NCBI RefSeq assembly: GCF_019511525.1 | Contig: NZ_JAEUAT010000002.1 | Coordinates: forward strand, 521,133 to 585,132 | DNA from: Rhizobium cauense | Lineage (GTDB): Bacteria > Pseudomonadota > Alphaproteobacteria > Rhizobiales > Rhizobiaceae | Reading direction: 5' to 3' | DNA length: 64,000 bases | Part shown: piece by piece, positions 53,249-63,594 of the stretch | How the letters are laid out: each line of letters begins with the position of its first letter | How positions within the stretch are numbered: position 1 is the stretch's first letter | Notes under the pieces: model-generated | The model's database searches: none | What the model was told of the DNA's origin: nothing | What the model saw: the letters and a program-made list of their open reading frames with translations, nothing else | Position numbers and translations under genes: made by a program

Positions 53249-53260
53249 GAATTTCGTTAC

Positions 53261-53560
53261 GAAGATCATCTTCGCAGGCTTCCGGAAAAACCGGGGCTGG
53301 GCGCCATCCCCTTGCCTTGTGAACACAGATATAGAATGCCTGATCGATATTTTGCAGTGCAATATATTCATGCTGCCCATGCGGTAAATGCATGGCTTGA
53401 GAACTTGAGGTATATATTAGCGATTTGGCGTTATCTTTAAGTTAATGCGCGCCCCAAATTCCTCCCCTGAGGATTTCGCATGGGAATATTTCCCTGAGGG
53501 TCATTGAACGTTTATAAGGTGATCAGAAGGCGCGTCGTCGCGCATTTGGCGGAGTAGGGC
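53261..53560. other. Intergenic region before the DUF2157 gene
   Basis: About 300 bases carry the promoter of the plus-strand DUF2157 gene and the likely promoter of the minus-strand small RNA. A weak CCGG/CCGG hairpin occurs near 53282. No gene was found. Confidence 0.5.
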
Positions 53561-54664
53561 ATGTACCGCGGTCGGCTGGAGCGAGATCTTTCGGTTTGGG
53601 TGGAGAAAGGGCTGTTGCCCCAGGCGACGGCGGGAGCCTTGCTGAAGGAATATGATGGAAGGCCGGCGAGCTTTAGCCTCGGCAATGTCCTCATGATCCT
53701 TGCTGCGATCCTGCTCGGGGCTGCAATCCTGCTTGTCGTCGCTTCGAATTGGGAAGCCATTCCACGCCTCGTGCGCGTTGCTGTTATTCTTGTGATCATC
53801 TGGGCCGTACATCTCGGCGCGGCCGGGATGCTGAGGCGCGGCGCGACGGCCGCGGCTGGCGGTCTGCTCGTGATCGGCACCTTGTCCTTTGGCGGCGCAA
53901 TCTCGCTGGTTGGGCAGATGTATCACCTGTCGGGAGATGAGCTGACCGTCATGTATCTCTGGTTTGCGATGGCCGTGATTTCGGCGATCCTGTTTCGATC
54001 CGGCGTTGTCGCAGCTGTCGCAGGCTTTCTATCGTGGGGCAGCTTCGCTGCATATCTCGGCGCCTATGATACACGCTGGGTTGGCGCCGATCCCTGGGTC
54101 GTGCCGCTCATGGCTGCTGTTGTTATCGGTCTCGTTCGTTTCACCGGTGCGGACCGCGTCCGCCATCTTGCGTACCTGTTGCTCGTTGGTTGGCTTGCCT
54201 GGCTCTACGCGATGAACGAGAATTTCTGGCTCGCGCTCGTCTATGCGGTCGCTGGAATGTTGGTCTTCGTGATTGTCAGTCTGCCGATACCACGGCTTTC
54301 CGAATTGGTCAGAACCGCCGGTTCCGCTCCCGCCTTCTACGCATTTGTTGTTGCCACGATGGGCCTGTTCTTCCTGCATGTTGAGCTGGAGAGTGGTTGG
54401 CATTTCGTGGCGCTGGCGATCGTAACGCTGGGGAGCGCGGTCCTTGCGATTGCGCTCCAAGGCAGGAATAACGGCGCCGTACGCTATCTGGCCTACACCG
54501 TATTTGCCGTCGAAATGCTGTACCTCGCATCGGTGACTGTCGGATCCATTCTCGGCACGTCGAGCCTTTTCCTGTTCTCGGGCTTGTTCGTCGCGGCGGT
54601 TGCCTGGATCGTCATTCGCCTTGAGCGCCGATTTTCCACTAGGTCCGCGGAGGCAAGCCTGTGA
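53561..54664 (+). CDS. DUF2157 membrane protein
   Basis: The 367-residue protein starts with a soluble DUF2157 head (RDLSVWVEKGLLPQATAGAL) and has about ten membrane helices (for example LMILAAILLGAAILLVVASN and the following WEAIPRL, then FGGAISLVGQMYHLSGD). The family is of unknown function. Its stop overlaps the start of the next gene (GTGA), which encodes a GDYxxLxY protein, its usual companion. Confidence 0.88.
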   Translation: MYRGRLERDLSVWVEKGLLPQATAGALLKEYDGRPASFSLGNVLMILAAILLGAAILLVVASNWEAIPRLVRVAVILVIIWAVHLGAAGMLRRGATAAAGGLLVIGTLSFGGAISLVGQMYHLSGDELTVMYLWFAMAVISAILFRSGVVAAVAGFLSWGSFAAYLGAYDTRWVGADPWVVPLMAAVVIGLVRFTGADRVRHLAYLLLVGWLAWLYAMNENFWLALVYAVAGMLVFVIVSLPIPRLSELVRTAGSAPAFYAFVVATMGLFFLHVELESGWHFVALAIVTLGSAVLAIALQGRNNGAVRYLAYTVFAVEMLYLASVTVGSILGTSSLFLFSGLFVAAVAWIVIRLERRFSTRSAEASL

Positions 54665-55248
54665 GTGTGTTCTCGATTCGGAATTCGGCGCGCCGCTATC
54701 TTGTTGCTGCTATCATTGTTGCCGCGCTCCAGACGTTGATACTGGGCTATGTGATCGAGAGCCGCGCGTCGATCCTGCGCAACGGCACCGATGTTCTCCT
54801 GAAGACTGCTCCCGTCGACCCACGCGATTTTCTCCGGGGTGACTATGTGGTGCTGAATTACGACATCTCCTCCGTCCCGGTCTCTTCGATCGCAGGCGGC
54901 GTACCGCAAAATCCTGGCAAGACGAGCATTTGGGTGCGGTTGAAACCCGGAGATGGCGGCTTCTCGGGCATCGTCGAATCATCGTTCCAACGCCTGCCGG
55001 ACGAGCCGGGTACCGTGCTTCTGCACAGCAGGCCTTTCTATAGTTACGGGCCTAGTTCTGCTGATCATATCCGCGTCGAGTACGGTATCGAACGCTATTA
55101 TGTGCCTGAAGGGCAGGGGACGGCGCTCGAGCAGGCCCGCCAGGACGGCGAGGTCTCCGTTGCCGTTCGCGTGGCCTCGAATGGAACGCCGCAGATAAGA
55201 AGCCTGCTTGTCGATGGTAAGCCTGCTTATGACGAGCCACTTTACTGA
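54661..55248 (+). CDS. GDYxxLxY domain membrane-anchored protein
   Basis: The 195-residue protein has one N-terminal helix (YLVAAIIVAALQTLILGYVI) and the family signature PVDPRDFLRGDYVVLNYDI in an extracytoplasmic domain. It is translationally coupled to the DUF2157 gene by a four-base overlap and starts at a GTG. Function of the pair is unknown; the constant pairing suggests a membrane complex. Confidence 0.88.
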   Translation: MSVFSIRNSARRYLVAAIIVAALQTLILGYVIESRASILRNGTDVLLKTAPVDPRDFLRGDYVVLNYDISSVPVSSIAGGVPQNPGKTSIWVRLKPGDGGFSGIVESSFQRLPDEPGTVLLHSRPFYSYGPSSADHIRVEYGIERYYVPEGQGTALEQARQDGEVSVAVRVASNGTPQIRSLLVDGKPAYDEPLY

Positions 55249-55402
55249 GTTGAAGCGGATTGACTCATAGGCCTGCCGTTGCGGGCAAAATCCCTGTCAT
55301 TTGTCCTTCATTTTTCCTTTGCCTCTACCAAATCGGGTGATATAGAGACGCCGCGCTCCGGAAGGCCTCATGTGCAGGCATATGCATGCGGTTTTTGAGA
55401 AC

Positions 55403-55487
<85 letters not shown>

Positions 55488-55671
55488 AAGCTGGCTTGCA
55501 GGCGGGGGGACCGAACAGGTGCCTCTCGATTACCCGGCAGCAAAGCGCCGTTCCGCCTCGGGCGGAATGAATAAGAATTGAGAACAAGCCACGCCCGGCA
55601 ACTTTCCGGCGTCGTGCTCATCGAAACGAACGGCGTCTGGGCACGGCCGCCACGAATGAAGGTAGGAAAAC

Positions 55672-57153
55672 ATGCAGGTTATCGAAACGCTCGCTGAAGG
55701 GCTGAAGCGCGAAATCAAGGTCGTAGTCCCGGCCAAGGACATGGAAGTCAAGTTGAACGAGCGTCTTGCCGACGTGAAGGACAAGGTCCGCATCAACGGT
55801 TTCCGTCCGGGCAAGGTTCCGGCCGCTCACCTCAGGAAGGTCTACGGCAAGTCCATCATGGCCGACCTCGTCAACGAGATCGTCCGCGAGCAGCCGACCG
55901 CCATCCTGGCCGAGCGTGGCGAAAAGTCCGCGACGCAGCCAGAAATCGCGATGACGGAAGACAAGGACGAGGCAGAACAGATCCTCGCCGCTCAGAAGGA
56001 CTTCGAGTTCACGCTCTCCTACGAAGTTCTGCCGCCGATCGAACTGAAGTCCAACAAGGGCATCAAGATCACGCGCGAAGTCGTCGACATCTCGGAAGAC
56101 GAAGTCAACGAGCAGGTTCTGAAGGTTGCTGAAAGCGCCCGTTCGTACGAAACCAAGAAGGGCAAGGCCGCCAACGGCGACCGCATCACGATGGACTACG
56201 TCGGCAAGGTCGACGGCGTTGCCTTCGACGGCGGTACCGATCAGGGCGCCGAACTCGTTCTCGGCTCCGGCCGCTTCATCCCGGGCTTCGAAGACCAGCT
56301 GGTCGGCACCAAGGCTGGCGACGAGAAGACCATCACCGTCACGTTCCCGGCTGACTACCCGGCCAAGAACCTGGCTGGCCAGGAAGCCACCTTCGACGTC
56401 ACCGTCAAGGACGTTGCCGCTCCGGCCGACGTTGAAATCAACGACGAACTGGCAAAGAAGCTCGGCCTTGAATCGGCTGACCGCCTGAAGGAAATCGTCC
56501 GCGGCCAGATCGAGTCGCAGTACGGCTCGATGACCCGCCAGAAGGTCAAGCGTCAGATCCTCGACCAGCTCGACGAAATGTACAAGTTCGAGACGCCTGC
56601 CTCGCTCGTCGAAGCCGAGTACAACGGCATCTGGAACCAGGTTGCCAACGACCTCGCTCAGTCCGGCAAGACCTTCGAAGACGAAGATACGACGGAAGAG
56701 AAGGCTCGCGAAGAGTACAAGAAGCTTGCTGAGCGTCGTGTTCGCCTCGGCCTCGTTCTCTCCGAAATCGGCGAAAAGGCCGGCGTTGAAGTGAGCGAAG
56801 ACGAAATGCAGCGCGCCATCTACGAGCAGCTGCGTCAGTATCCAGGTCAGGAAAAGCAGATCCTTGACTTCTTCCGCAGCCAGCCGGGCGCAGCCGCCTC
56901 GATCCGCGCTCCGATCTTCGAAGAGAAGGTCATCGACCACCTGCTGACCGAGATCGACGTCACGGACAAGAAGGTGACCAAGGAAGAACTGCTCGCCGAC
57001 GAAGAAGGCGAAGCTTCCGACAAGGAAGCCAAGAAGGCTGCTCCGAAGAAGAAGGCTGCTGCCAAGGCCGAAGCTGCTGAAGGCGAAGAAGCCGCCGCTC
57101 CGAAGAAGAAGGCCGCTCCGAAGAAGAAGGCTTCCGAGGAGAGCGCCGAGTAA
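55672..57153 (+). CDS. tig: Trigger factor
   Basis: The 493-residue ribosome-associated chaperone has the ribosome-binding tail ([22 protein letters not shown]) and an FKBP-type prolyl isomerase domain ([40 protein letters not shown]). A helical C-terminal domain follows. The last 45 residues are Ala/Lys/Glu repeats ([12 protein letters not shown]), an extension typical of rhizobial trigger factors. AGG-rich sequence (AAGGTAGG) precedes the ATG. It has a strong terminator. Confidence 0.97.
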   Translation: MQVIETLAEGLKREIKVVVPAKDMEVKLNERLADVKDKVRINGFRPGKVPAAHLRKVYGKSIMADLVNEIVREQPTAILAERGEKSATQPEIAMTEDKDEAEQILAAQKDFEFTLSYEVLPPIELKSNKGIKITREVVDISEDEVNEQVLKVAESARSYETKKGKAANGDRITMDYVGKVDGVAFDGGTDQGAELVLGSGRFIPGFEDQLVGTKAGDEKTITVTFPADYPAKNLAGQEATFDVTVKDVAAPADVEINDELAKKLGLESADRLKEIVRGQIESQYGSMTRQKVKRQILDQLDEMYKFETPASLVEAEYNGIWNQVANDLAQSGKTFEDEDTTEEKAREEYKKLAERRVRLGLVLSEIGEKAGVEVSEDEMQRAIYEQLRQYPGQEKQILDFFRSQPGAAASIRAPIFEEKVIDHLLTEIDVTDKKVTKEELLADEEGEASDKEAKKAAPKKKAAAKAEAAEGEEAAAPKKKAAPKKKASEESAE

Positions 57154-57175
57154 TTTTCGGCCAAATCAACTACAG

Positions 57176-57202
57176 AAAGCCCCGCCTTGTGCGGGGTTTT
57201 TT
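57176..57202 (+). terminator. Rho-independent terminator after tig
   Basis: AAAGCCCCGC and GCGGGGTTTTTT pair around five bases with one G-T pair, ending in T6. Confidence 0.85.
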
Positions 57203-57327
57203 ACTTTCAGGGGCAGTGATTGCCGTTCGGCACTGGCATGGCGGGCTATACCCCAGCGCGCACCGAGTGGTTGCAGTTTAGATTGATCTGATGCAAGCTG
57301 GGCGTGGCCTGTCGGGGAGGGTTTGAG

Positions 57328-57753
57328 ATGACATCGGGCGCTGACTTGAAGGAAATCGTAAGGCAGATTTTCGAGGCGAGGGCTGAGGGCGATCTCGATC
57401 AGCTTATGTCATTCATCGGTGACAATTGCGTTTTCCGTATCGCCGGGAGCCCTGAACTGACACCGCTTACGGACCCGGTTGTCGGGCCCGCGGCGCTTCG
57501 CGCAACGATGCGCCACTTTATCGACACCTGGGAGATGAAGGCGCTCGAGATTGTCGACATCTGTGTTGAGGGGAACGTCGCGCTTGTGCACCGCAAGGGC
57601 CAGATGCGCTACGGCACGACGCACTTCAACACAGAGGTCATGGACAAGATGACCTTCGACAATGGGAAGCTCGTTGAATGCGTGGAATTCATCGACACGC
57701 TCCAAGCCGCGTCGCTTCTAAACATCGCGACGATATCGGCGGCGCAGAGGTAG
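57328..57753 (+). CDS. SnoaL/NTF2-like protein
   Basis: The 141-residue protein has the cone-shaped NTF2-like fold seen in SnoaL and ketosteroid isomerase-type proteins (DLKEIVRQIFEARAEGDLDQ, HFIDTWEMKALEIVDICVEG, RKGQMRYGTTHFNTEVMDKM). Substrate is unknown. GGGAGGG lies six bases before the ATG at 57328, so the longer reading from 57304 is set aside. It converges with the radical SAM gene. Confidence 0.87.
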   Translation: MTSGADLKEIVRQIFEARAEGDLDQLMSFIGDNCVFRIAGSPELTPLTDPVVGPAALRATMRHFIDTWEMKALEIVDICVEGNVALVHRKGQMRYGTTHFNTEVMDKMTFDNGKLVECVEFIDTLQAASLLNIATISAAQR

Positions 57754-57777
57754 CTCAACACCGCGCTATTTACTGGG

Positions 57778-59604
57778 TCAGACCGCAGGCCGGACCTTGT
57801 GGGCGTGGGTCAATTCCGCGACCTTGTGGATATGGGAGACCGCAGCCCGTCCTCCAGCCGTCTTGGTGAATAGCTCTAGCGTCTCGTCTTCGTGGTCACC
57901 AACCGGTGTCAAGGCCTGATCCATATAGGACTTCGATTCCTTATCGCGCGCGATGAAGAAGGCGCTGACTGCGAGGCTGGCAATCGTGGCACCCAGCGAT
58001 AGATGCTTGCGGACAGTTACCCAGACAAAGCGCGGCCAGAACGTCACGGCGCTTTCTTTGGGGAGATCCGGGCGGCGCTCAGAGGGGTGCTTGAGCCTCA
58101 ACAGGCCGCTCTGGAGCGGATGAACGTTCTCCAAAGGTACCGTCGTCGCGAACGACACCAGCACCTTGACGAGGCTGGCGAGCGGTACGCCTGTTGCAAC
58201 AGCCCGACGCAGCAGTGTCTTCATGTGCGCGGGTGAATAGTAGAGCGACCATGCCTCCTGGTAGATGCTCTCCCACTCCTGCTTGCTCATCTTCGGATGC
58301 GCGGTGCAGACGTGCTCGACGTCGTAGATATTGAGATCTGCGTCCATCTCGACGCCCTTCTTCCACAAGGTCTGGTGATCTTCCGAGCCCGGCAGCGGCG
58401 TGAGGACGAAGAACTCGATGACATCGAGTGGCAATTCGTGCTGGATAATGGCGATATCGCGTCGAATCGTCTCTGGCGTATCCGCGGGAAAGCCGAGAAT
58501 GTAGCCCGCGAGCGTCATGATGCCCTGGGCTTTCCAAGCAAGCAGCATCTTGCGGTATTCAGTGATCTTGTTCTGGTTCTTCTTGGCCGCCGTGAGATTG
58601 TCCGGGTTTACATTCTCAAGCCCGATGAAGACGCGGGTGACGCCGGCACGCTTGGACTTCTCGATGAAGTTCGGGATCTTGTGGCAGAGAGTATCGACTT
58701 GGATCATCAATCCAAGTGGAATGCCGTCCTTTTCCCGGAGTTCGATCAGGCGGTCGAAGATCGCCTCCCAATCCCCGTTGCGGGCGAAATTGTCGTCGGT
58801 GATGAAGAACTTATGGATGCCCTGTGCCCAGTTCATGCGCACCAATTTCTCGACATCGTCAGCAGTTCGGAAGCGCGATTTGCGCCCCTGGACGTTGATG
58901 ATCGTGCAGAAGGAGCATTGATACGGGCAACCGCGACCGGCGTCGAAACTCGTACTCAGTCCGAGTGTCTGGGCGACATTGGTCTTCGGCAGGAACGGAA
59001 CGGCAGCACCTTCGATGCTCGGCAGATCGTTCATGAAATTATAGAGTGGCTCAAGCTTGCCGCCGGCGGCATCCTGAAGGACGCGGTCCAGGCGGCCTTC
59101 TGCCTCGCCGGCGAACATCGAGATGCCCATCTCGCGACAGGCATCGAGGCCGACAGCCTTACCGTCGAGCATTGCAAGGCAGCCCGATACGTGGAAGCCT
59201 CCCATCGAGACAGGAATGCCGGCTTCACGGAAGGGACGCGCTATATCAAGCGCGCGCGGGTACTGGTTCGACTGCACGCCGACCAGACCGACCATTCCGA
59301 AATTGCCGTTTTGTTGGAAACGCTTCAGCAGTGCGGCGATATTGACCCGCGTATTGGTCTCGTCGATGACCGTAACGTCGATTTTGACATTCGGCCCGAG
59401 GACCATTCGCTCAGCACAGTCGGCGGCAATTCCGTAAATCGCGGCCAAGGAGTTGGACGGGATCATGGCTCGCCACCACCGGATCACGTAACCATCGTCG
59501 TCGTAATGCGACGGTTTGATCAGGACAAGTTGGAAGTTCCGTTCGGCGGTCTCTGAAGAATTTTGCACAGTCACTCGCTGGTAAGAGGACCCCCAACAGG
59601 GCAC
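57778..59604 (-). CDS. B12-binding radical SAM protein
   Basis: The protein of about 600 residues has an N-terminal cobalamin-type Rossmann domain (GLVGVQSNQYPRALDIARPF, GIPVSMGGFHVSGCLAML) and a radical SAM core with the Cx3Cx2C cluster in GRGCPYQCSFCTI near residue 228. Such enzymes often methylate unreactive carbons. The C-terminus has a hydrophobic stretch (ATIASLAVSAFFIA). The start is uncertain: GTG codons at 59604, 59574 and 59568 are all possible and none has a strong ribosome binding site. The substrate is unknown. Confidence 0.87.
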   Translation of the reverse strand: MPCWGSSYQRVTVQNSSETAERNFQLVLIKPSHYDDDGYVIRWWRAMIPSNSLAAIYGIAADCAERMVLGPNVKIDVTVIDETNTRVNIAALLKRFQQNGNFGMVGLVGVQSNQYPRALDIARPFREAGIPVSMGGFHVSGCLAMLDGKAVGLDACREMGISMFAGEAEGRLDRVLQDAAGGKLEPLYNFMNDLPSIEGAAVPFLPKTNVAQTLGLSTSFDAGRGCPYQCSFCTIINVQGRKSRFRTADDVEKLVRMNWAQGIHKFFITDDNFARNGDWEAIFDRLIELREKDGIPLGLMIQVDTLCHKIPNFIEKSKRAGVTRVFIGLENVNPDNLTAAKKNQNKITEYRKMLLAWKAQGIMTLAGYILGFPADTPETIRRDIAIIQHELPLDVIEFFVLTPLPGSEDHQTLWKKGVEMDADLNIYDVEHVCTAHPKMSKQEWESIYQEAWSLYYSPAHMKTLLRRAVATGVPLASLVKVLVSFATTVPLENVHPLQSGLLRLKHPSERRPDLPKESAVTFWPRFVWVTVRKHLSLGATIASLAVSAFFIARDKESKSYMDQALTPVGDHEDETLELFTKTAGGRAAVSHIHKVAELTHAHKVRPAV

Positions 59605-59753
59605 GCTATCAGAGACTGCGGACTATGCAAGCGAAGCTTTTCTAAAGGAACCTGACGCGGTCGCGTCATGTGTAGACGATTGACGCAGGTGCAATAAGCC
59701 TTTGTTTTCGCTTTATTTTTCTGTTGTTAGAGCGATGTTTGGCAGCCAGAGCT

Positions 59754-61160
59754 TTATAGCTCTGACTTGATATCGCCCATCCGGTTCCACGCATCGAGAC
59801 CGGCGATCTTGTAGGCCTCGGCGAGAGTTGGATAGTTGAAGGTGTTCTCGACGAAATATTCGACGGTGCCTTTGAGGTTCAGTACGGCTTGCCCGATGTG
59901 GACCAGCTCGGTCGCCCCTTCACCGACGATATGCACGCCGAGCAACCGCCGCGTCTTCAGCGAGAAGATGAGTTTCAGAAGCCCGGTATCGAGACCCATG
60001 ATGTGTCCGCGCGAGGTCTCCCGGAAACGTGCAATTCCGCATTCGTAGGGGATGCCGCGCTCCTTCATTTCTTCCTCGGTCAGTCCGCAGGTGGAAATCT
60101 CAGGCACGGCGTAGATGCCATAGGGGAAGTATTTCGGCGGCTCCTTCGCCACCGCGCCGACGGCGACGCGCGCTGCGATTCGGCCCTGTTCCATAGAGGT
60201 GGATGCGAGGCTCGGAAAGCCGACCACATCGCCTGCGGCAAAGATGTTCGGCACGGAGGTCTCGAAGGTTTCCGGATTGACCTTGAGACGACCGCGGCTG
60301 TCGGCTTCGAGCCCTGCTGCGTCCAGATTGAGCGTGTCGGTTGCGCCCATGCGCCCGGCGGCAAACAGAACCATGTCAGTCACCAGGTGGCGACCATTGT
60401 CGAGCTTCAGTTCAACCTTGCCGTTGTCGAGCCGCACCACCTTGTCCGCCTTGGTCCCGAGCAGGATCTTCATGTTGCGATCGCGCAATTGATAGGTGAA
60501 ATCTTCGACGATCTCCCGGTCGATGAAATCGAGCATCGTCGGTTTGGGATCGATCACGGTCACTGCGGTATCCAGTGCGCTGAAAATCGTCGCATACTCG
60601 ATGCCGATGACACCCGCGCCGATCACAGCCATCGAGCGCGGAAGCTCTTCGATATCAAGCAGTTCATCGCTGTCGAGGACCGTCTTGCTGTCGAAAGGTA
60701 TGTAGTCGGGCCGGAACGGCTTCGTGCCGACCGCAAGCAGGATGCTTGCCCCGCTGACCTTGAGGACCTCGCCGTCGTCCTTGACGACTTCGAGTGTCGC
60801 CGGATCGAGGAAACTCGCCTTGCCCCTGATGTGCTGCACGCGGTTTCGGGCGAACTGATGCTCCAGGACCTCGACTTCGTGATCGAGGGTAATCAGCAGG
60901 CGGCGGCGAAGGTCTTCCGCGCTGATTTCTTCCTTCACGCGATAGGATCGCCCATAGAAGCCACGCTCACGCCAGCCGGAGAGATTGAGCGCCGTTTCGC
61001 GAAGCGTCTTGGAGGGGATGGTGCCGGTGTGCACCGAAACGCCACCGACGCGCTTGCCCTGTTCGATGACCAGAACCTTCTTGCCGAGTTTGGCGGCCTG
61101 AATTGCGCCGCGGCGACCTGCGGGACCACTACCCACAACAACGAGATCGTACTGGAACAT
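59754..61160 (-). CDS. sthA: Soluble pyridine nucleotide transhydrogenase
   Basis: The 468-residue flavoprotein transfers hydride between NADPH and NAD+. It starts QYDLVVVGSGPAGRRGAIQA and has GTIPSKTLRE instead of the CxxxxC disulfide of the lipoamide dehydrogenase family, which marks the SthA branch. Further blocks are VIGAGVIGIEYATIF and NIFAAGDVVGFPSLAS. The ATG at 61160 fits the family N-terminus; a longer frame to 61235 does not. Confidence 0.95.
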   Translation of the reverse strand: MFQYDLVVVGSGPAGRRGAIQAAKLGKKVLVIEQGKRVGGVSVHTGTIPSKTLRETALNLSGWRERGFYGRSYRVKEEISAEDLRRRLLITLDHEVEVLEHQFARNRVQHIRGKASFLDPATLEVVKDDGEVLKVSGASILLAVGTKPFRPDYIPFDSKTVLDSDELLDIEELPRSMAVIGAGVIGIEYATIFSALDTAVTVIDPKPTMLDFIDREIVEDFTYQLRDRNMKILLGTKADKVVRLDNGKVELKLDNGRHLVTDMVLFAAGRMGATDTLNLDAAGLEADSRGRLKVNPETFETSVPNIFAAGDVVGFPSLASTSMEQGRIAARVAVGAVAKEPPKYFPYGIYAVPEISTCGLTEEEMKERGIPYECGIARFRETSRGHIMGLDTGLLKLIFSLKTRRLLGVHIVGEGATELVHIGQAVLNLKGTVEYFVENTFNYPTLAEAYKIAGLDAWNRMGDIKSEL

Positions 61161-61262
61161 TAAGCTGGCCCCGATTGGAAAGCTGGAATCATTTTTGCGA
61201 CGCAATATGTCGCGCGTCCACGGGTAGCAGGTCAATGTTGCAGAATATTTTATGAGCCGATA

Positions 61263-61850
61263 TCAGGATTCACCGAAGCCAAGTAGGGGTTCGAGCTTCT
61301 CGAAGGTGCGATCCATGGCGAAGGCGCGGCTGATCGGCAGCGAAATATGGCCGTAAAGGATGGACATCTGCCCCTCTGCCACCTTCTCGTTCGTCTTGCT
61401 GACCGCAGCCAGGTAGAGCGCCGATGCAAGCCCGGTGCGATCGGCTCCAGAGAGGCAATGGATCAGCAGTGGTTTCGGAGCCTCTTTCATGACCTGGATC
61501 AACTCCGTCGCTTGCTCGGGGGAAAGTTCCCTGTAGGCCGACATCGGGAAGTCGATGTGCTCGATGCCAAGCGTCCGCGCCTGTTCGACTTCGGCGTTCC
61601 AGACCGGGCTGTTGATCCCGCCACGCAGGTTGATGATGGTCTTTATCCCGTAGCGCTTCGAGAAGTCCGCGATTGCCTGTGGGGATGGTTGCGACGACCG
61701 GTAGACTTCGCCAGCGACGACTGCATGAAAGTTGGTGGTTGTCTTCAAATACAAGGCATAGCCGCCGACAGTGGCAAGCAGCATGGTGAGCAACAGGACG
61801 GCTGCTTTCCTGGAACGAGGAAACAGGCGAGAAGCGAAAGTCGTCGTCAT
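61263..61850 (-). CDS. Membrane-anchored tyrosine/dual-specificity phosphatase
   Basis: The 195-residue protein has an N-terminal helix (KAAVLLLTMLLATVGGYAL) and a phosphatase domain with GIKTIINLRGG and the P-loop LLIHCLSGADRTGLAS, giving the HCx5R catalytic motif. It resembles bacterial proteins that dephosphorylate tyrosine or phosphoinositide-like substrates. The ATG at 61850 places the helix near the N-terminus. It is 112 bases from the sthA start on the same strand. Confidence 0.88.
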   Translation of the reverse strand: MTTTFASRLFPRSRKAAVLLLTMLLATVGGYALYLKTTTNFHAVVAGEVYRSSQPSPQAIADFSKRYGIKTIINLRGGINSPVWNAEVEQARTLGIEHIDFPMSAYRELSPEQATELIQVMKEAPKPLLIHCLSGADRTGLASALYLAAVSKTNEKVAEGQMSILYGHISLPISRAFAMDRTFEKLEPLLGFGES

Positions 61851-61928
61851 GAAGGTCTCGAGCAGGACGGTTGCAACATCCTTGCCTTGCCACCCTAACC
61901 TGACGGACACCTGAAGCGGTTTGGCGCC

Positions 61929-62750
61929 CTATATTAGACGCAAGCCCTTCAGGCTCGCATGGCCATCCTTGCCGATAATGATGTGATCGTGGACCGTGAT
62001 TCCAAGTGGCTTTGCGGTATCGACGATCATCTTGGTCATGTCGATGTCGGCGCGCGATGGTGTCGGATCGCCTGACGGGTGATTGTGCACGAGGATGAGA
62101 GCCGTTGCCGAAAGCTCCAGCGCGCGGCGTACGACCTCGCGCGGGTAGACCGGCGTGTGATCGACCGTCCCGCGTCCCTGCACCTCGTCGGCGATCAATG
62201 CGTTGCGCTTGTCGAGAAAGAGGATGCGAAACTGCTCGCGGGTCTCGTGGGCCATGGCCGCGTGGCAGTACTGGATCACCGACGACCAGGATGACAGGAC
62301 CTGCTTGCCTCGAAGCTCACTCTTCAGCGTCCGGTGTGCGACTGTCGAGACCAGCTTCAGATCGAGCGCCACAGCCTCGCCGATACCCTTCACCTCCTGC
62401 AGCAAAGGCAGCGGTGCACCGAAGACGGCAGCGAGCGAACCGAAGCGCTCGAGCAGCGCCTTGGCGATCGGTTTGGTATCGCGCCTGGGGATCAATCTGA
62501 ACAGCAGGAGTTCGAGCAGTTCGTAGTCGGCAAGGGCTGTATCGCCGTTCTGCCGAAATCGGTCGCGTAGCCGCTCCCGATGTCCGTGATAGTGCTCCTC
62601 TTTGCCGAGAGGAGCGGAGACGTTGGGCGGCTTCGAGAGCGATCCAGGCTTGGTGGTCTGCTCCGCGAAGAAAGAGCGTTCGTCGTTCGCATCGCTGGTG
62701 GCGAAGGGCAGTTCGGCGTCGTTGGAATGCGAAACAGGACCCTTCGTCAT
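61929..62750 (-). CDS. radC: RadC family JAB-domain protein
   Basis: The 273-residue protein has a helix-hairpin-helix region ([20 protein letters not shown]) and a C-terminal JAMM metal site in [20 protein letters not shown], with an upstream glutamate in [12 protein letters not shown]. RadC was linked to repair, but the function is not settled. The ATG at 62750 starts seven bases after the map stop, so it is the second gene of a map-radC unit. Confidence 0.95.
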   Translation of the reverse strand: MTKGPVSHSNDAELPFATSDANDERSFFAEQTTKPGSLSKPPNVSAPLGKEEHYHGHRERLRDRFRQNGDTALADYELLELLLFRLIPRRDTKPIAKALLERFGSLAAVFGAPLPLLQEVKGIGEAVALDLKLVSTVAHRTLKSELRGKQVLSSWSSVIQYCHAAMAHETREQFRILFLDKRNALIADEVQGRGTVDHTPVYPREVVRRALELSATALILVHNHPSGDPTPSRADIDMTKMIVDTAKPLGITVHDHIIIGKDGHASLKGLRLI

Positions 62751-62757
62751 CAAGTGC

Positions 62758-63594
62758 TCATCGGTTCAAGGGTGGAAGGCCTGGGCGGTCGAGGCCGCCG
62801 GGCGAAAGCGTGAAGATCTCGCAGCCGTCGGCGGTGACACCGACCGTGTGTTCGTATTGCGCCGAAAGGGAACGATCGCGCGTAACGGCAGTCCAGCCGT
62901 CCGCCAATACTTTCACATGTGGCCGACCAAGGTTGATCATCGGCTCAATCGTGAAGATCATCCCTTCTCGAAGTTCCGGTCCTTCATTTGCACGGCCGTA
63001 GTGCAGAATGTTTGGGGAATCGTGAAACAGCGATCCCACGCCATGGCCGCAGAAGTCGCGCACGACGGAACAGCGTTCAGCTTCTGCATACGTCTGAATG
63101 GCTTCTCCGATAGCGCCGGTGCGAGCCCCGGGACGAACGGTCGCTATGCCGCGCAGGAGGGATTCGTAGGTCACTTCAAGCAGTCGCTCGGCCGCCCGTT
63201 TGATTGCGCCGACCGGGTACATCCGGCTGGAATCTCCGTGCCAGCCATCGACTACGTAGGTGACGTCGATGTTGACGATATCGCCCTCACGCAGCGGCTT
63301 TGCATCCGGAATACCATGGCAGACAACATGATTGATCGAAGTGCAGGTTGATTTCGTGTAGCCGCGATAGTTCAGGGTCGCCGGAACCGCGCCGTTGTCC
63401 ATGCCGAATTCGAATACGAAGCGATCGATAGCGTCGGTCGGCAGGCCGGGCTTCACAAAACCAGCGAGCTCATCGAGGCAACGGGCGGTGAGTTGGCAAG
63501 CCTTGCGCATTCCCTCGAAAGCCTCGGGACCGTATAGCCTGATTGCGCCGGTGTTCTTCGACGGCGCGGAAGAGGCTTCGATGTAGTTTACCAT
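62758..63594 (-). CDS. map: Methionine aminopeptidase, type I
   Basis: The 278-residue enzyme removes the initiator methionine from nascent proteins. Metal ligands are visible: Asp in [20 protein letters not shown], His in [12 protein letters not shown], Glu in [10 protein letters not shown] and Glu in [19 protein letters not shown] is the family signature. It heads the map-radC unit. In related rhizobia sfsA lies just upstream; no such gene is visible here. Confidence 0.96.
   Translation of the reverse strand: MVNYIEASSAPSKNTGAIRLYGPEAFEGMRKACQLTARCLDELAGFVKPGLPTDAIDRFVFEFGMDNGAVPATLNYRGYTKSTCTSINHVVCHGIPDAKPLREGDIVNIDVTYVVDGWHGDSSRMYPVGAIKRAAERLLEVTYESLLRGIATVRPGARTGAIGEAIQTYAEAERCSVVRDFCGHGVGSLFHDSPNILHYGRANEGPELREGMIFTIEPMINLGRPHVKVLADGWTAVTRDRSLSAQYEHTVGVTADGCEIFTLSPGGLDRPGLPPLNR

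Noticed and set aside
53043..53393. 116-codon minus-strand frame across the small RNA
   Set aside because: It passes through three strong hairpins, including a terminator, so RNA structure explains the sequence better than a protein does.
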